Shown: positions 44,383 to 53,066 of the stretch, piece after piece
Position numbering within the stretch: position 1 is the stretch's first letter
Layout: each line of letters opens with the position of its first letter
From: Bact-08 sp964533215
GTDB lineage: Bacteria > Bacteroidota > Bacteroidia > Bacteroidales > UBA932
Direction: 5' to 3'
Assembly (NCBI GenBank): GCA_964533215.1
Contig: CAZHLJ010000003.1
Coordinates: forward strand, 1 to 64,000
DNA: 64,000 nucleotides
Notes under the pieces: generated by a model
Told to the model about the DNA's origin: nothing
The model's input: the letters and a program-made list of their open reading frames with translations, nothing else
The model's database searches: none
Position numbers and translations under genes: made by a program

Positions 44383-45041
44383 TTTGGAACGAAATTTTAT
44401 TACTGTTTATTCTTCTGGCGCTAGTGCTGGTTGCATGCATGAATATGGAGTGGGGAGTGTTCTTGCCATCACTTTGCAGGATATTTACAACTTCAAAGGA
44501 GGTCGTTTTGACCTTCGATGACGGACCACACCCTGTCTACACACCGGAATTGCTGGATCTGCTTAAGGAGAGAGGTATTACTGCAACTTTTTTCCTAATA
44601 GGAGAGAATGCGGAGAAAAATCCCGATATAGTTAAAAGAATTGCGATGGAAGGACATCGTATCGGAATACACTCCTATTTTCATAAGCCGGCTTTTACCT
44701 ATACTTCCCGAAAGAATGTAATAAGCGAACTTGCCCGCACCAAAGCTGTTTTGGAAAAGATTACCGGACGTGAGGTGACACTTTTCCGTCCACCTTTTGG
44801 AGTGACAAATCCCAATATTGCAGCGGCTGTCAGGACCCTTAACCTGAAAGCTGTAGGGTGGAGTATCAGAAGTCTTGATACAATAGGAAGACCTGAGGAT
44901 TGGGTTTTGGCAAGAGTTGATAAATCTCTTTCCGAGGGAGCCATAATATTGATGCATGACAGAATGCCCGGTTGCCTTTCTCTTGTAAAAAAATTACTTG
45001 ATGTTCTTGATAAAAGAAACTATAAAGTAGTTGGCTTATGA
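44379..45041 (+). CDS. Membrane-anchored polysaccharide deacetylase (NodB domain)
   Basis: This 220-residue protein has an N-terminal hydrophobic segment (about residues 4-20, LLLFILLALVLVACMN). A NodB domain follows with all canonical motifs: TFDDGPHP (metal and base Asp), HSYFHKP (H-x3-H), RPPFGVTN and LMHDRM. It should remove acetyl or other N- or O-acyl groups from a glycan or a related amide. Its role in a pigment cluster is not obvious, but with the glycosyltransferase at 46589 it suggests a sugar-modified product or local wall remodelling. Overlapping starts and stops tie it to the cluster. Confidence 0.87.
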   Translation: MIWNEILLLFILLALVLVACMNMEWGVFLPSLCRIFTTSKEVVLTFDDGPHPVYTPELLDLLKERGITATFFLIGENAEKNPDIVKRIAMEGHRIGIHSYFHKPAFTYTSRKNVISELARTKAVLEKITGREVTLFRPPFGVTNPNIAAAVRTLNLKAVGWSIRSLDTIGRPEDWVLARVDKSLSEGAIILMHDRMPGCLSLVKKLLDVLDKRNYKVVGL

Positions 45042-45697
45042 GAAAATTATTCTTGATTATTACAGTCCTTCTCTCTTTGAGTATTGAGTATAAAGGCAAT
45101 TATCTCTCTGCTGAGGAAAAGAGAATATCTCTCAGTCAACAGGAGATTGTGGATTTTAATAAATTATTGAAACAGAAGAGCGACGCAACAACTTCTCTAG
45201 AATGTGACTTCGTGCAGGAGAAGAATCTTGAGATGCTTCGCAAAAAAATGATCTCCAAGGGAATCTTCCGCTTCCGTAAGGGTGATAAAATATCCTTCAT
45301 GTACGAGGAGCCTCTTAAATATTACATGATAATCAATGGAACAAAGCTTAAGATTGAAAACAATGGAAAGGTTCAGTCTGTAGAACTGAAGAGTAACCCT
45401 TTGATGAAGGAGATGAAAGGCCTGATTCAAGCATCTTTTCTTGGCAGATTATCTGAAATGGGGAGCTCTTACAGAATATCCTATTTCAAGAAAGGTAACA
45501 TGGTTATCGTGGAGATTTTCCCCTCAAACAAAAATGTCTCAGGGATGATAAAAATGATTACCGTCACTTTCGATCAATCCAATATGAATGTATTACAGCT
45601 TCAGTTGGACGAAGGTGCAGGCAGCAGTACAAGATATATGTTTTCGGGCCAGAAATTCAACACACTTAAAGGAGATGAGAAATTTAATCTTAATTAG
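45038..45697 (+). CDS. LolA-like periplasmic carrier, first copy
   Basis: This 219-residue exported protein has a signal peptide (MRKLFLIITVLLSLSIEYKG). A LolA-type lipid carrier fold is suggested by TTSLECDFVQEKNLEMLRKKMISKGIFRFRKGDKISFMYEEPLKYYMIING and by DQSNMNVLQLQLDEGAGSSTRYMFSGQKFN. Housekeeping LolA moves lipoproteins to the outer membrane. Copies inside aryl polyene clusters are thought to move the lipophilic product across the periplasm. It overlaps the deacetylase gene (ATGA) and the next lipoprotein gene by 23 nt. Confidence 0.82.
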   Translation: MRKLFLIITVLLSLSIEYKGNYLSAEEKRISLSQQEIVDFNKLLKQKSDATTSLECDFVQEKNLEMLRKKMISKGIFRFRKGDKISFMYEEPLKYYMIINGTKLKIENNGKVQSVELKSNPLMKEMKGLIQASFLGRLSEMGSSYRISYFKKGNMVIVEIFPSNKNVSGMIKMITVTFDQSNMNVLQLQLDEGAGSSTRYMFSGQKFNTLKGDEKFNLN

Positions 45698-46241
45698 CCT
45701 TTTTTTTACATTGATTTTCTCATCTTGCTCTACATTAAGAGACAAATCAGTTCATAATGGTGATGCCACGATAGTGCCTGATGTGGTTGACACAGTCGCG
45801 GATACTCAGATATTCGAATTGCAGATGAACTATAGGGAGAATGAATTCTCAGGCATGCTGCTTTTGAAGAAGCTGGGTGATGACCATTACAGATTTGTGC
45901 TTACATCTCATTTTGGCCTCACTGTATTTGATTTAGAGGTTGATAAGAGGAGTTACAAGGTCCATTATTGTCTCCAGCCGCTTAACAGGAAGAGGGCGCT
46001 CTATCTGCTAAGGAACGATTTTTCCATACTATTGAACCCGATGTTCTTCAACAATATTAAACATCAGATAGAGGAGACCAGGTTGGTTGCGCTTGAAAGG
46101 AGTGGGAGCATTACAAAGACAGTCATGTCTTTTACCGGATACAAGGGAGCCTGGCCGGAGTTGATCAAAATAGAACATCCATACTTGAAGCTAAAAATTA
46201 CTCTTACAAAATTACCAGATGCTATTGCCGAACCTGTATAA
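45675..46241 (+). CDS. DUF3261/LolB-like outer-membrane lipoprotein
   Basis: This 188-residue lipoprotein has a clear lipobox, LIFSSCSTL (Cys near residue 16). A beta-rich body includes FSGMLLLKKLGDDHYRFVLTSHFGLTVFDLEVD and IKIEHPYLKLKITLTKL. The pattern fits a LolB-like half-barrel acceptor. Lipoproteins of the DUF3261 type accompany LolA-like proteins in aryl polyene clusters. It may receive the product from the LolA-like carrier at the outer membrane. The assignment to DUF3261 is from pattern and context, not from alignment. Confidence 0.65.
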   Translation: MRNLILISLFFTLIFSSCSTLRDKSVHNGDATIVPDVVDTVADTQIFELQMNYRENEFSGMLLLKKLGDDHYRFVLTSHFGLTVFDLEVDKRSYKVHYCLQPLNRKRALYLLRNDFSILLNPMFFNNIKHQIEETRLVALERSGSITKTVMSFTGYKGAWPELIKIEHPYLKLKITLTKLPDAIAEPV

Positions 46242-46599
46242 AACACTGTCTGTATCTTTATCGGACGATACAAAATACGAATTTTCAGTTGAAATAAATC
46301 CGGAGGATCTTCTGTTTAGAGGGCACTTTCCGGAAAGGCCTGTGTTGCCCGGTGTATGCACTATTCAGATATTAAGGGAATGTTTATGCTCTGTTCTTAA
46401 GAAGGATCTTCATTTTATGGAGATTTCCCAGTGTAAGTTTATGGGTATGGTTGTTCCGGACATCGATAATCTGCTGAATATTCAGGTTTCAGCAAAGGAA
46501 GAGAACTGCAAGTACGTTGTAAACGCATCTATAATCAATTCAGAACGGGTTGTTTTTAAAATAAAGGGAACATTGATGGAGGTGGACTATGTCAAGTAA
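46219..46599 (+). CDS. Hotdog-fold 3-hydroxyacyl-ACP dehydratase, FabZ/ApeI-like
   Basis: This 126-residue hotdog protein carries the FabZ catalytic signature GHFPERPVLPGVCTIQILREC (His at the start, Glu in the following helix). This identifies it as a likely 3-hydroxyacyl-ACP dehydratase. It is the second of two dehydratases in the cluster. In aryl polyene pathways two such proteins can form a heterodimer. It overlaps the lipoprotein gene by 23 nt and the glycosyltransferase gene by 11 nt. Confidence 0.85.
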   Translation: MLLPNLYKTLSVSLSDDTKYEFSVEINPEDLLFRGHFPERPVLPGVCTIQILRECLCSVLKKDLHFMEISQCKFMGMVVPDIDNLLNIQVSAKEENCKYVVNASIINSERVVFKIKGTLMEVDYVK

Positions 46600-47740
46600 C
46601 ATCAATTACACGATAATAATACCTACCTACAATAATTGTGGGACTATCAAAGAGGTGATTGACAAGTGTGGAAAGCACACAGAAAACATTATTGTCGTAA
46701 ACGATGGATCCACCGACAATACTCAATTTATACTGGATGCTTATCCTGACATCAAGTGCATAATTTTTTCCGAAAACAGGGGGAAAGGGGCTGCTCTAAA
46801 AGCCGGGTTGCGGAAGGCTTTTGAATCTGGTTTCGACTATGCAATCACAATAGATTCCGATGGTCAGCATTTTCCGGAGGAGATACCTGTTTTTTTAGAA
46901 GCTGCACAAAAGGAACCTGCAACATTGTGGGTAGGTTCAAGAAACCTCACGGCAGAGAATATGTCCGGGAACAGCACTTTTGCCAATAAATTTTCCAATT
47001 TCTGGTTCAAAGCCGAGACAGGTATCACCCTGACCGATACTCAGTCAGGCTATAGGCTGTACCCACTAAAGTCAATATCTGAACTGAAATTGTTCTCAGG
47101 TAAATATGAATTTGAGCTTGAAGTTCTGGTTAAAGCGGCATGGAAAGGTGTACCGGTAAAAAACATCCCAATAACAGTTTTCTATCCACCTAAAAACGAG
47201 AGAATAACACATTTTCGTCCATCCATAGATTTTTTCAGGATAAGTGTGCTGAATACCGTTTTAGTCTTATATGCACTGCTTTGGTACTGGCCATTCCGAT
47301 TTTTCAGATGGTTCAACAAGAAGAATATCAAACGGTTTGTCCATGATAATATTACCCACTCCAAAGAGAGTAATATTAAAATAGCCACTTCCCTTGGTAT
47401 GGGTATATTTTTCGGAATTGTACCTCTCTGGGGGTATCAGATGCTTACTGCAGTGTTTGCGGCACATCTTCTCAAATTGAATAAGGTGCTGGTACTTGTA
47501 GCTTCAAATATCAGCATACCCCCAATGATTCCTTTCATCCTTTGGGGTAGCTTTGCAACAGGGGCGTATGTAATGAATATTCCTATTGATCTTATTCCTG
47601 AAAACCTTACCCTTGGATCAATAGCGGAAAGCTTAAAGCAATACCTCATTGGGAGTATTATTTTTGCCATTGTGTGTGGTCTTGCTGTGACCATTATAAG
47701 TTATCTGGTTTTGTTGATTATAAGAAAACCGGCAAGATGA
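46589..47740 (+). CDS. Family 2 glycosyltransferase fused to a DUF2062 membrane domain
   Basis: In this 383-residue protein, residues 1 to about 215 are a GT-A glycosyltransferase (IIIPTYNNCGTIKEVID, then VVNDGSTDNT, DSDGQH as the DXD motif and GSRNLTAEN). After a hydrophobic stretch near 220-240 comes a DUF2062 domain with several membrane helices (IATSLGMGIFFGIVPLWGYQMLTAVFAAHLLKLNKVLV). The GT part resembles dolichol-phosphate-mannose-synthase-like enzymes that load a lipid carrier. It may glycosylate the product or a lipid anchor. Such a glycosyltransferase is also common in proteobacterial aryl polyene clusters. Confidence 0.88.
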   Translation: MSSNINYTIIIPTYNNCGTIKEVIDKCGKHTENIIVVNDGSTDNTQFILDAYPDIKCIIFSENRGKGAALKAGLRKAFESGFDYAITIDSDGQHFPEEIPVFLEAAQKEPATLWVGSRNLTAENMSGNSTFANKFSNFWFKAETGITLTDTQSGYRLYPLKSISELKLFSGKYEFELEVLVKAAWKGVPVKNIPITVFYPPKNERITHFRPSIDFFRISVLNTVLVLYALLWYWPFRFFRWFNKKNIKRFVHDNITHSKESNIKIATSLGMGIFFGIVPLWGYQMLTAVFAAHLLKLNKVLVLVASNISIPPMIPFILWGSFATGAYVMNIPIDLIPENLTLGSIAESLKQYLIGSIIFAIVCGLAVTIISYLVLLIIRKPAR

Positions 47741-50700
47741 GCAGATTCTTCATAGCAATATATCATCTGTTGTCCAAGCGCAGAGGAGTAATGTATGGGA
47801 TTCTTGCCCTGATTACTGTAATACTTATCTATGCTGCTTTACAGGTTAAGTTTGAGGAGGATTTTACCAGATTCTTTCCAAAAAACAGTGCCACTGCTGA
47901 GAGTGCCGAACTCTTTTCCAAAATAAAAATAAAGGATAAGATTGTCATACTTTTTAAAAGCAGGGATAGTGTAAATGTTGTCCCTTCTGGACAATTGATC
48001 TCTGCTGCTGAATCTTTCGAGAGCGAGCTTATGGGCAGCGTGGGTAATTCTCATATCAAGGAGAGCCGCCTAAAGGTCGATGCCTCAGACAGGGATGAAA
48101 TGGTCAGCTTTATATATAATAACCTACCTATATTCCTCACCTCTGAAGACTATTCCAGATTTGATTCTCTTATAACAGGGAAATCAATAGATGGAATTCT
48201 GTCAAGGGGAATGGCTTCTCTGCTCTCTCCCGCAGGATATACGATCTCCTCTTATTTTGGGAGGGATCCTCTTGGGTTTGCCACTCCGATTCTCTCTTCG
48301 CTTCAACAGCTACAGTCCGGTATGGTCTACAATATGTTGGATGACCATGTTTTTTCACAGGACAACACTACTCTTTTGTACATCATAACTCCCAAGAACG
48401 GAAGCAGTAAAACGACTGAAAACGATAAGCTTATCTCTGCCATTGAATCCGGAAAAGAGCATCTTGAGAAAAACCATCCCGGAATTGAAGTTATGTATAT
48501 GGGAGGTCCTACTGTCGGAGTATATAATGCCAGACAGATAAAGGCCGATACATTTATAACTCTTACTATTGCACTGATAGTGATTGTTTTGTTGCTTTAT
48601 ATGGCATTCAGGAAATTTTCCTCTATTTTGCTTCTGCTGCTTCCTGCTGTGTTTGGAGCTCTTTTTGCTCTGGCCTTCATATCTTTAGATAAAGGCGGCG
48701 TCTCTGCAATAGCTGTGGGAGCCGGAGCAACAGTAATGGGGATAGCCTTAAGCTACTCTATCCACATTATCAGCCACCTGAAGCATGTAAAGAGCATTGA
48801 ACAGCTTATTGAAGAGCTTGCATATCCTCTCACAATTGGCAGTTTTACAACTGTAGGTGCATTCCTTGGGCTTCTATATACACAGTCATCGTTGTTACAG
48901 GATTTCGGGCTGTTTTCCGCTCTCACATTAATAGGAACCACTCTATTCTCCCTTGTTTTCCTGCCACACATGCTTAAGGTAGAACATGAAGAGAAGCCTA
49001 ACAAAATTATTGACTGGATAGATAAATTCAGTTCATACAGGTTTGACAGGAATAAATGGCTGGTTTCAGTCATTCTGGTACTCTTTGTTGCCGGCCTTTT
49101 CCTCTCTCCAAAGGTGCCATTCCAAAGCGATATGATGAAGCTCAATTATGAGCCTGAGTGCGTTAAGATTGCAGAAAAAACCTTTTATGACAAATTCAAG
49201 TCGAATGAATCCAGGGTATTGCTTCTTTCTGTCGGCAAAAACATGGATTCTGTAATAAGGACATACGTAAATTGTCAATCTACCATAGAAAGGCTTAAAT
49301 CCAATGGAGCAAAAATTGAGAGTACTTCTATAAGCAGCCTTCTGATAACAAAAGAGGAACAGAAAAAGAGACTTGATAGGTGGAAAGGGTACTGGACTCT
49401 GCATAAGAGAGAAGAGCTCTTGAAAACCATAAATGACAGATCAGCAAGCCTCGGATTTTCGGATGGAGCATTTACCGGTTTTGAGAATATTCTGAACAAA
49501 AATTTCTCAGTGGCGGATTTCGAAAACGGATCCACTGAAATACCATCTCTTCTGAAAGAGTGGATGGAAAAATCCGACTCATCCAGGATACTTATCACGC
49601 AGCTTTTTGTGGATGAAAGCAATAAACAGGATGTATATGGGGAGCTGTCAAAAGATAAAGACGTAGTTGTAATAGATCGTGCACATTTTGCAAGTATCTG
49701 GGCTAATTCAATAAAGGAGGATTTCTATTTCATACTCACTCTATGTTCTGTACTGGTTTTTGTAACGTTGCTAATCTCATACGGCAGGCTTGAGCTTACT
49801 ATTCTAGCCTTTATTCCGATGATGGTCAGTTGGGTCATAATCCTCGGGTTGATGGCTCTGTTCAATATTCCTTTCAATATTGTCAATATTCTTCTCTCCA
49901 CCTTTATTTTCGGTTTGGGAGATGACTTCAGCATATTCGTGCTGGATGGGCAGCAGAATGAGTTTTCGCGAAAAAGGATGCTTCTCTCTTCGCATAAGAG
50001 CGCAATCTTCTTTTCCACCTTTACTGTAATAATCGGTATGGGTGCACTCATTTTTGCAAAGCACCCGGCGCTTCGTTCAATCTCCCTGATATCTGTGCTT
50101 GGCATGGTTGCAGTATGGGTAGTCGCTTATACAATACAGCCTATACTTTTCAGATTTTTTATTGCCAGGCCGGTAGAAAAAAAACTCCCGCCTTACACCA
50201 TCTCCGGGATTCTTTTGATGCTTCTTACGTTTTCGGCTTTTGTCACAGGTTGCTTCCTGGCCATGACATACATCTCCATTGCAGTTATTCTTCCAATATC
50301 CGGAAAATCCAAAAAAGAGATGTTTCATAAAATTCTTAAGTCTGTGGTTTTTCTGCCTGTCAGATTGTCGCCGACAGTAAGAATCTTCCGTAATAACCCT
50401 AATGGAGAGAAGTTTGACAAGCCTGCTGTGATAATTGCCAACCATCAGTCTTTTATAGATATACTGATGCTTCTCTCACTATCTCCCAAAATAATAATGA
50501 TGACAAACCGATGGGTTTGGAGATCTCCTATCTTCGGGCACATTGTAAGATATGCAGGTTTCCTTTATTACAAGGAGGGAGTTGAACACCACTTGGACGA
50601 GGTTAAGAAGAGAGTTTCAGAAGGTTATTCTGTGTTGATATTCCCGGAAGGGACAAGGTCTCCTGACATGGAGATCCATAGGTTTCATAAAGGGGCTTTC

Positions 50701-51591
50701 CTGCTTGCTCAGGAGTTATCTCTTGACATATTGCCTGTTATTCTGTACGGAAACGGTAATCTTGTATCCAAGAGGCAGCCTTTCTATGTAAAGCAAGGTG
50801 TAATAGGATATTCTGTTCTGCCAAGAATCTCTTCATGTGATAATTCGTTTGGGGTTACATATCAGGAAAAGTGTAAGCAGATAGAACGCTATATGAGAGA
50901 GGAGTATCGTAAGATAAGAGATATGTATGATACTCCTGCCAACTCTTTCTTCTATCATGCAGTTCTGGCAAATTATATTTATAAAGGGCCTGTGCTTGAG
51001 TGGTACATGCGAATCAAGATGAAGATGGAGAAAAGCTATTCTGTCTTTCATGATCTTGTTCCATTGGAAGCGTCTGTTACTGATATTGGATGTGGATATG
51101 GACCTTTGTGTTTTATGCTAGGACTTTTATCCAATAAAAGAGTAATTTTAGGGATAGATTACGACAGCGAAAAAATTGAAATTGCACAGAATGGGTATTC
51201 AGCAGGATCTAATATTAAATTTTTGTATTCCAATGCCTTGGATTGCCAGATTGCAAAAAGTGATATCTTTATTCTGAATGATATGTTGCATTATCTGTTG
51301 ATTTCAGATCAGGAGAGATTGCTGGAAAAGTGTGTTTCGCAGATGAATGAAGGAGGAATGGTGATTGTCAGGGATGGTGACAGCAACAATAAAGAAGATC
51401 ATAGGGTTACCAGGCTTTCGGAATGGTTTTCCATCAAACTGATTGGTTTCAATAAAGCTTCTCAGTCGCCATGTTTTACAAACAGAGACCAATTCGAAAA
51501 ATGGGCTGCAAAAATGGGCTGTTCATTGCAGGTTGAGAGAAACGACAGAATCACATCAAATACGATATATATATTTAAAAGGATTGAATAA
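47737..51591 (+). CDS. Trifunctional MMPL exporter / PlsC acyltransferase / SAM methyltransferase
   Basis: This 1284-residue protein is three enzymes in one chain. Residues 1 to about 830 are an MMPL/RND-type transporter with two six-helix halves and large periplasmic loops (AIAVGAGATVMGIALSYSIHI and STFIFGLGDDFSIFVLDG). Residues about 880-1060 are a PlsC-type acyltransferase with NHQSFIDI near 902 and FPEGTRS near 968. Residues about 1090-1284 are a class I methyltransferase with the SAM loop DIGCGYGP near 1115. The same architecture is known in Bacteroidota pigment clusters. It would couple final acylation and methylation to export across the inner membrane. Its ATG overlaps the preceding stop (ATGA). 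Confidence 0.92.
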   Translation: MSRFFIAIYHLLSKRRGVMYGILALITVILIYAALQVKFEEDFTRFFPKNSATAESAELFSKIKIKDKIVILFKSRDSVNVVPSGQLISAAESFESELMGSVGNSHIKESRLKVDASDRDEMVSFIYNNLPIFLTSEDYSRFDSLITGKSIDGILSRGMASLLSPAGYTISSYFGRDPLGFATPILSSLQQLQSGMVYNMLDDHVFSQDNTTLLYIITPKNGSSKTTENDKLISAIESGKEHLEKNHPGIEVMYMGGPTVGVYNARQIKADTFITLTIALIVIVLLLYMAFRKFSSILLLLLPAVFGALFALAFISLDKGGVSAIAVGAGATVMGIALSYSIHIISHLKHVKSIEQLIEELAYPLTIGSFTTVGAFLGLLYTQSSLLQDFGLFSALTLIGTTLFSLVFLPHMLKVEHEEKPNKIIDWIDKFSSYRFDRNKWLVSVILVLFVAGLFLSPKVPFQSDMMKLNYEPECVKIAEKTFYDKFKSNESRVLLLSVGKNMDSVIRTYVNCQSTIERLKSNGAKIESTSISSLLITKEEQKKRLDRWKGYWTLHKREELLKTINDRSASLGFSDGAFTGFENILNKNFSVADFENGSTEIPSLLKEWMEKSDSSRILITQLFVDESNKQDVYGELSKDKDVVVIDRAHFASIWANSIKEDFYFILTLCSVLVFVTLLISYGRLELTILAFIPMMVSWVIILGLMALFNIPFNIVNILLSTFIFGLGDDFSIFVLDGQQNEFSRKRMLLSSHKSAIFFSTFTVIIGMGALIFAKHPALRSISLISVLGMVAVWVVAYTIQPILFRFFIARPVEKKLPPYTISGILLMLLTFSAFVTGCFLAMTYISIAVILPISGKSKKEMFHKILKSVVFLPVRLSPTVRIFRNNPNGEKFDKPAVIIANHQSFIDILMLLSLSPKIIMMTNRWVWRSPIFGHIVRYAGFLYYKEGVEHHLDEVKKRVSEGYSVLIFPEGTRSPDMEIHRFHKGAFLLAQELSLDILPVILYGNGNLVSKRQPFYVKQGVIGYSVLPRISSCDNSFGVTYQEKCKQIERYMREEYRKIRDMYDTPANSFFYHAVLANYIYKGPVLEWYMRIKMKMEKSYSVFHDLVPLEASVTDIGCGYGPLCFMLGLLSNKRVILGIDYDSEKIEIAQNGYSAGSNIKFLYSNALDCQIAKSDIFILNDMLHYLLISDQERLLEKCVSQMNEGGMVIVRDGDSNNKEDHRVTRLSEWFSIKLIGFNKASQSPCFTNRDQFEKWAAKMGCSLQVERNDRITSNTIYIFKRIE

Positions 51592-53066
51592 TGAGCAAGT
51601 TCGATGTAACTATAATTGGTGCAGGTCTTGGCGGTCTGGAGTGTGCCCAGATTCTTTCCAAAGAGGGTCTTAATGTTTGTGTGATTGAAAAAAACCGTCA
51701 AACAGGAGGGCTATTCCAATCATTTGTCCGCAATGGCCATCTTATTGACAGTTCTATCCATTATGTGGGAAGCATGGATGAAAATCAGATACTAAGGCAC
51801 TATTTCTCCTATTTTGGCATAATGAAATCCCTGAAAGTCCAGAGACTGAATGAAGATGGGTTTGATCACATTCATTTAGATGGAGACCATTTCAGCTATG
51901 CAATGGGTATTGATCATTTTGTAGAGTCTCTTGCCATACAATTTCCTAAAGAGCTGCCCGCAATCCGGAAATATGCCGCTTTACTTAAGCAGGTGGGAGA
52001 TCTCTCTTCAACTGATGTACTCCGTAATGGCCTCTTTTCGCAGGACGGAATGGATTACTTTACAACATCCGCCAAAGTTGAAATTGAATCCCTTACTTCA
52101 GATAAAAAACTACAGGAAGCCCTATGGGGAACCTCAATGCTTTATGCAGGAGACACAAAAGTTACCCCATTTTACCTGCATGCAATTACAAATTGTTCCA
52201 ATATCCTTGGTGCATACCGCTTTGTAGGAGGAGCCCATCAAGTTTCCGATTTACTTTCACAGGAAATAAGGAACAATGGAGGAACTGTGATTGGTGGTAC
52301 AGAGGTTAATAGGATTGTTGTCGAGAATGGCACTCTTAAAGGGGTTATCACCTGTGATGGCAGCATGATAGAGTCCAGATACGTAATATCAAACATCTCT
52401 CCTTTAAGTACGGTAAAACTTTTAGATGCCAACAATCTTATAAAACAGGCATATCATTCAAGGCTCGGGTCAAATAAAAACACTTATGGACTCTTTTGCA
52501 TGTATATGATAATGAAGCCTTCCAGGTTCAAATATTTGAAGGAGAACCACTATATAAGAAAGAGTACTGAAGATAGTTCTTCAGGCAAAATAAATTATGC
52601 GCTTATCTCAATGCAGGCTCCTGTCAAAAACAATGATTTTGCTGAAGTTGTCACTGTCGTCACACCTATGGAGATATCAGAGCTGGATAGATGGATGGAG
52701 ACCTCAAGTGGCCGTAGAGGGAAGGATTATTCGGAATTCAAGGAGCGAAAAGCAGAAGAACTGCTTGACTTTGTGTCTGAGTGTTTCCCAAACATTAAAG
52801 AAAATGTTGAATATAAATATACAGCAACCCCATTGACATTCCGGGATATTACAGGTGTTCCTGACGGGAGTGCTTATGGAATAAAAAAGAGTTGTCTTGA
52901 ACCATATTCCACATTAATCTCCCCAAAGACAAAGATACCCGGGCTGCTTCTTACAGGCCAAAATTTAAATGTTCATGGTGTTCTGGGGGTTACAATAACT
53001 TCCATGCTTACATGTTCGGAAATTGTAGGAGCCGGATATCTGGCAAAAAAAATTGCAAACTCATGA
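51591..53066 (+). CDS. NAD(P)/FAD-dependent oxidoreductase, phytoene-desaturase-like
   Basis: This 491-residue flavoprotein has the N-terminal dinucleotide loop IIGAGLGGLECAQILSKEG and a conserved C-terminal FAD segment (KIPGLLLTGQNLNVHGVLGVTITS). It is of the amine oxidase / CrtI-like type. In a polyene pathway it could desaturate, isomerise or oxidise the chain, or hydroxylate the aryl head, but the substrate is not known. Flexirubin clusters regularly carry this protein. The start overlaps the preceding stop by one base (TAATG). Confidence 0.85.
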   Translation: MSKFDVTIIGAGLGGLECAQILSKEGLNVCVIEKNRQTGGLFQSFVRNGHLIDSSIHYVGSMDENQILRHYFSYFGIMKSLKVQRLNEDGFDHIHLDGDHFSYAMGIDHFVESLAIQFPKELPAIRKYAALLKQVGDLSSTDVLRNGLFSQDGMDYFTTSAKVEIESLTSDKKLQEALWGTSMLYAGDTKVTPFYLHAITNCSNILGAYRFVGGAHQVSDLLSQEIRNNGGTVIGGTEVNRIVVENGTLKGVITCDGSMIESRYVISNISPLSTVKLLDANNLIKQAYHSRLGSNKNTYGLFCMYMIMKPSRFKYLKENHYIRKSTEDSSSGKINYALISMQAPVKNNDFAEVVTVVTPMEISELDRWMETSSGRRGKDYSEFKERKAEELLDFVSECFPNIKENVEYKYTATPLTFRDITGVPDGSAYGIKKSCLEPYSTLISPKTKIPGLLLTGQNLNVHGVLGVTITSMLTCSEIVGAGYLAKKIANS

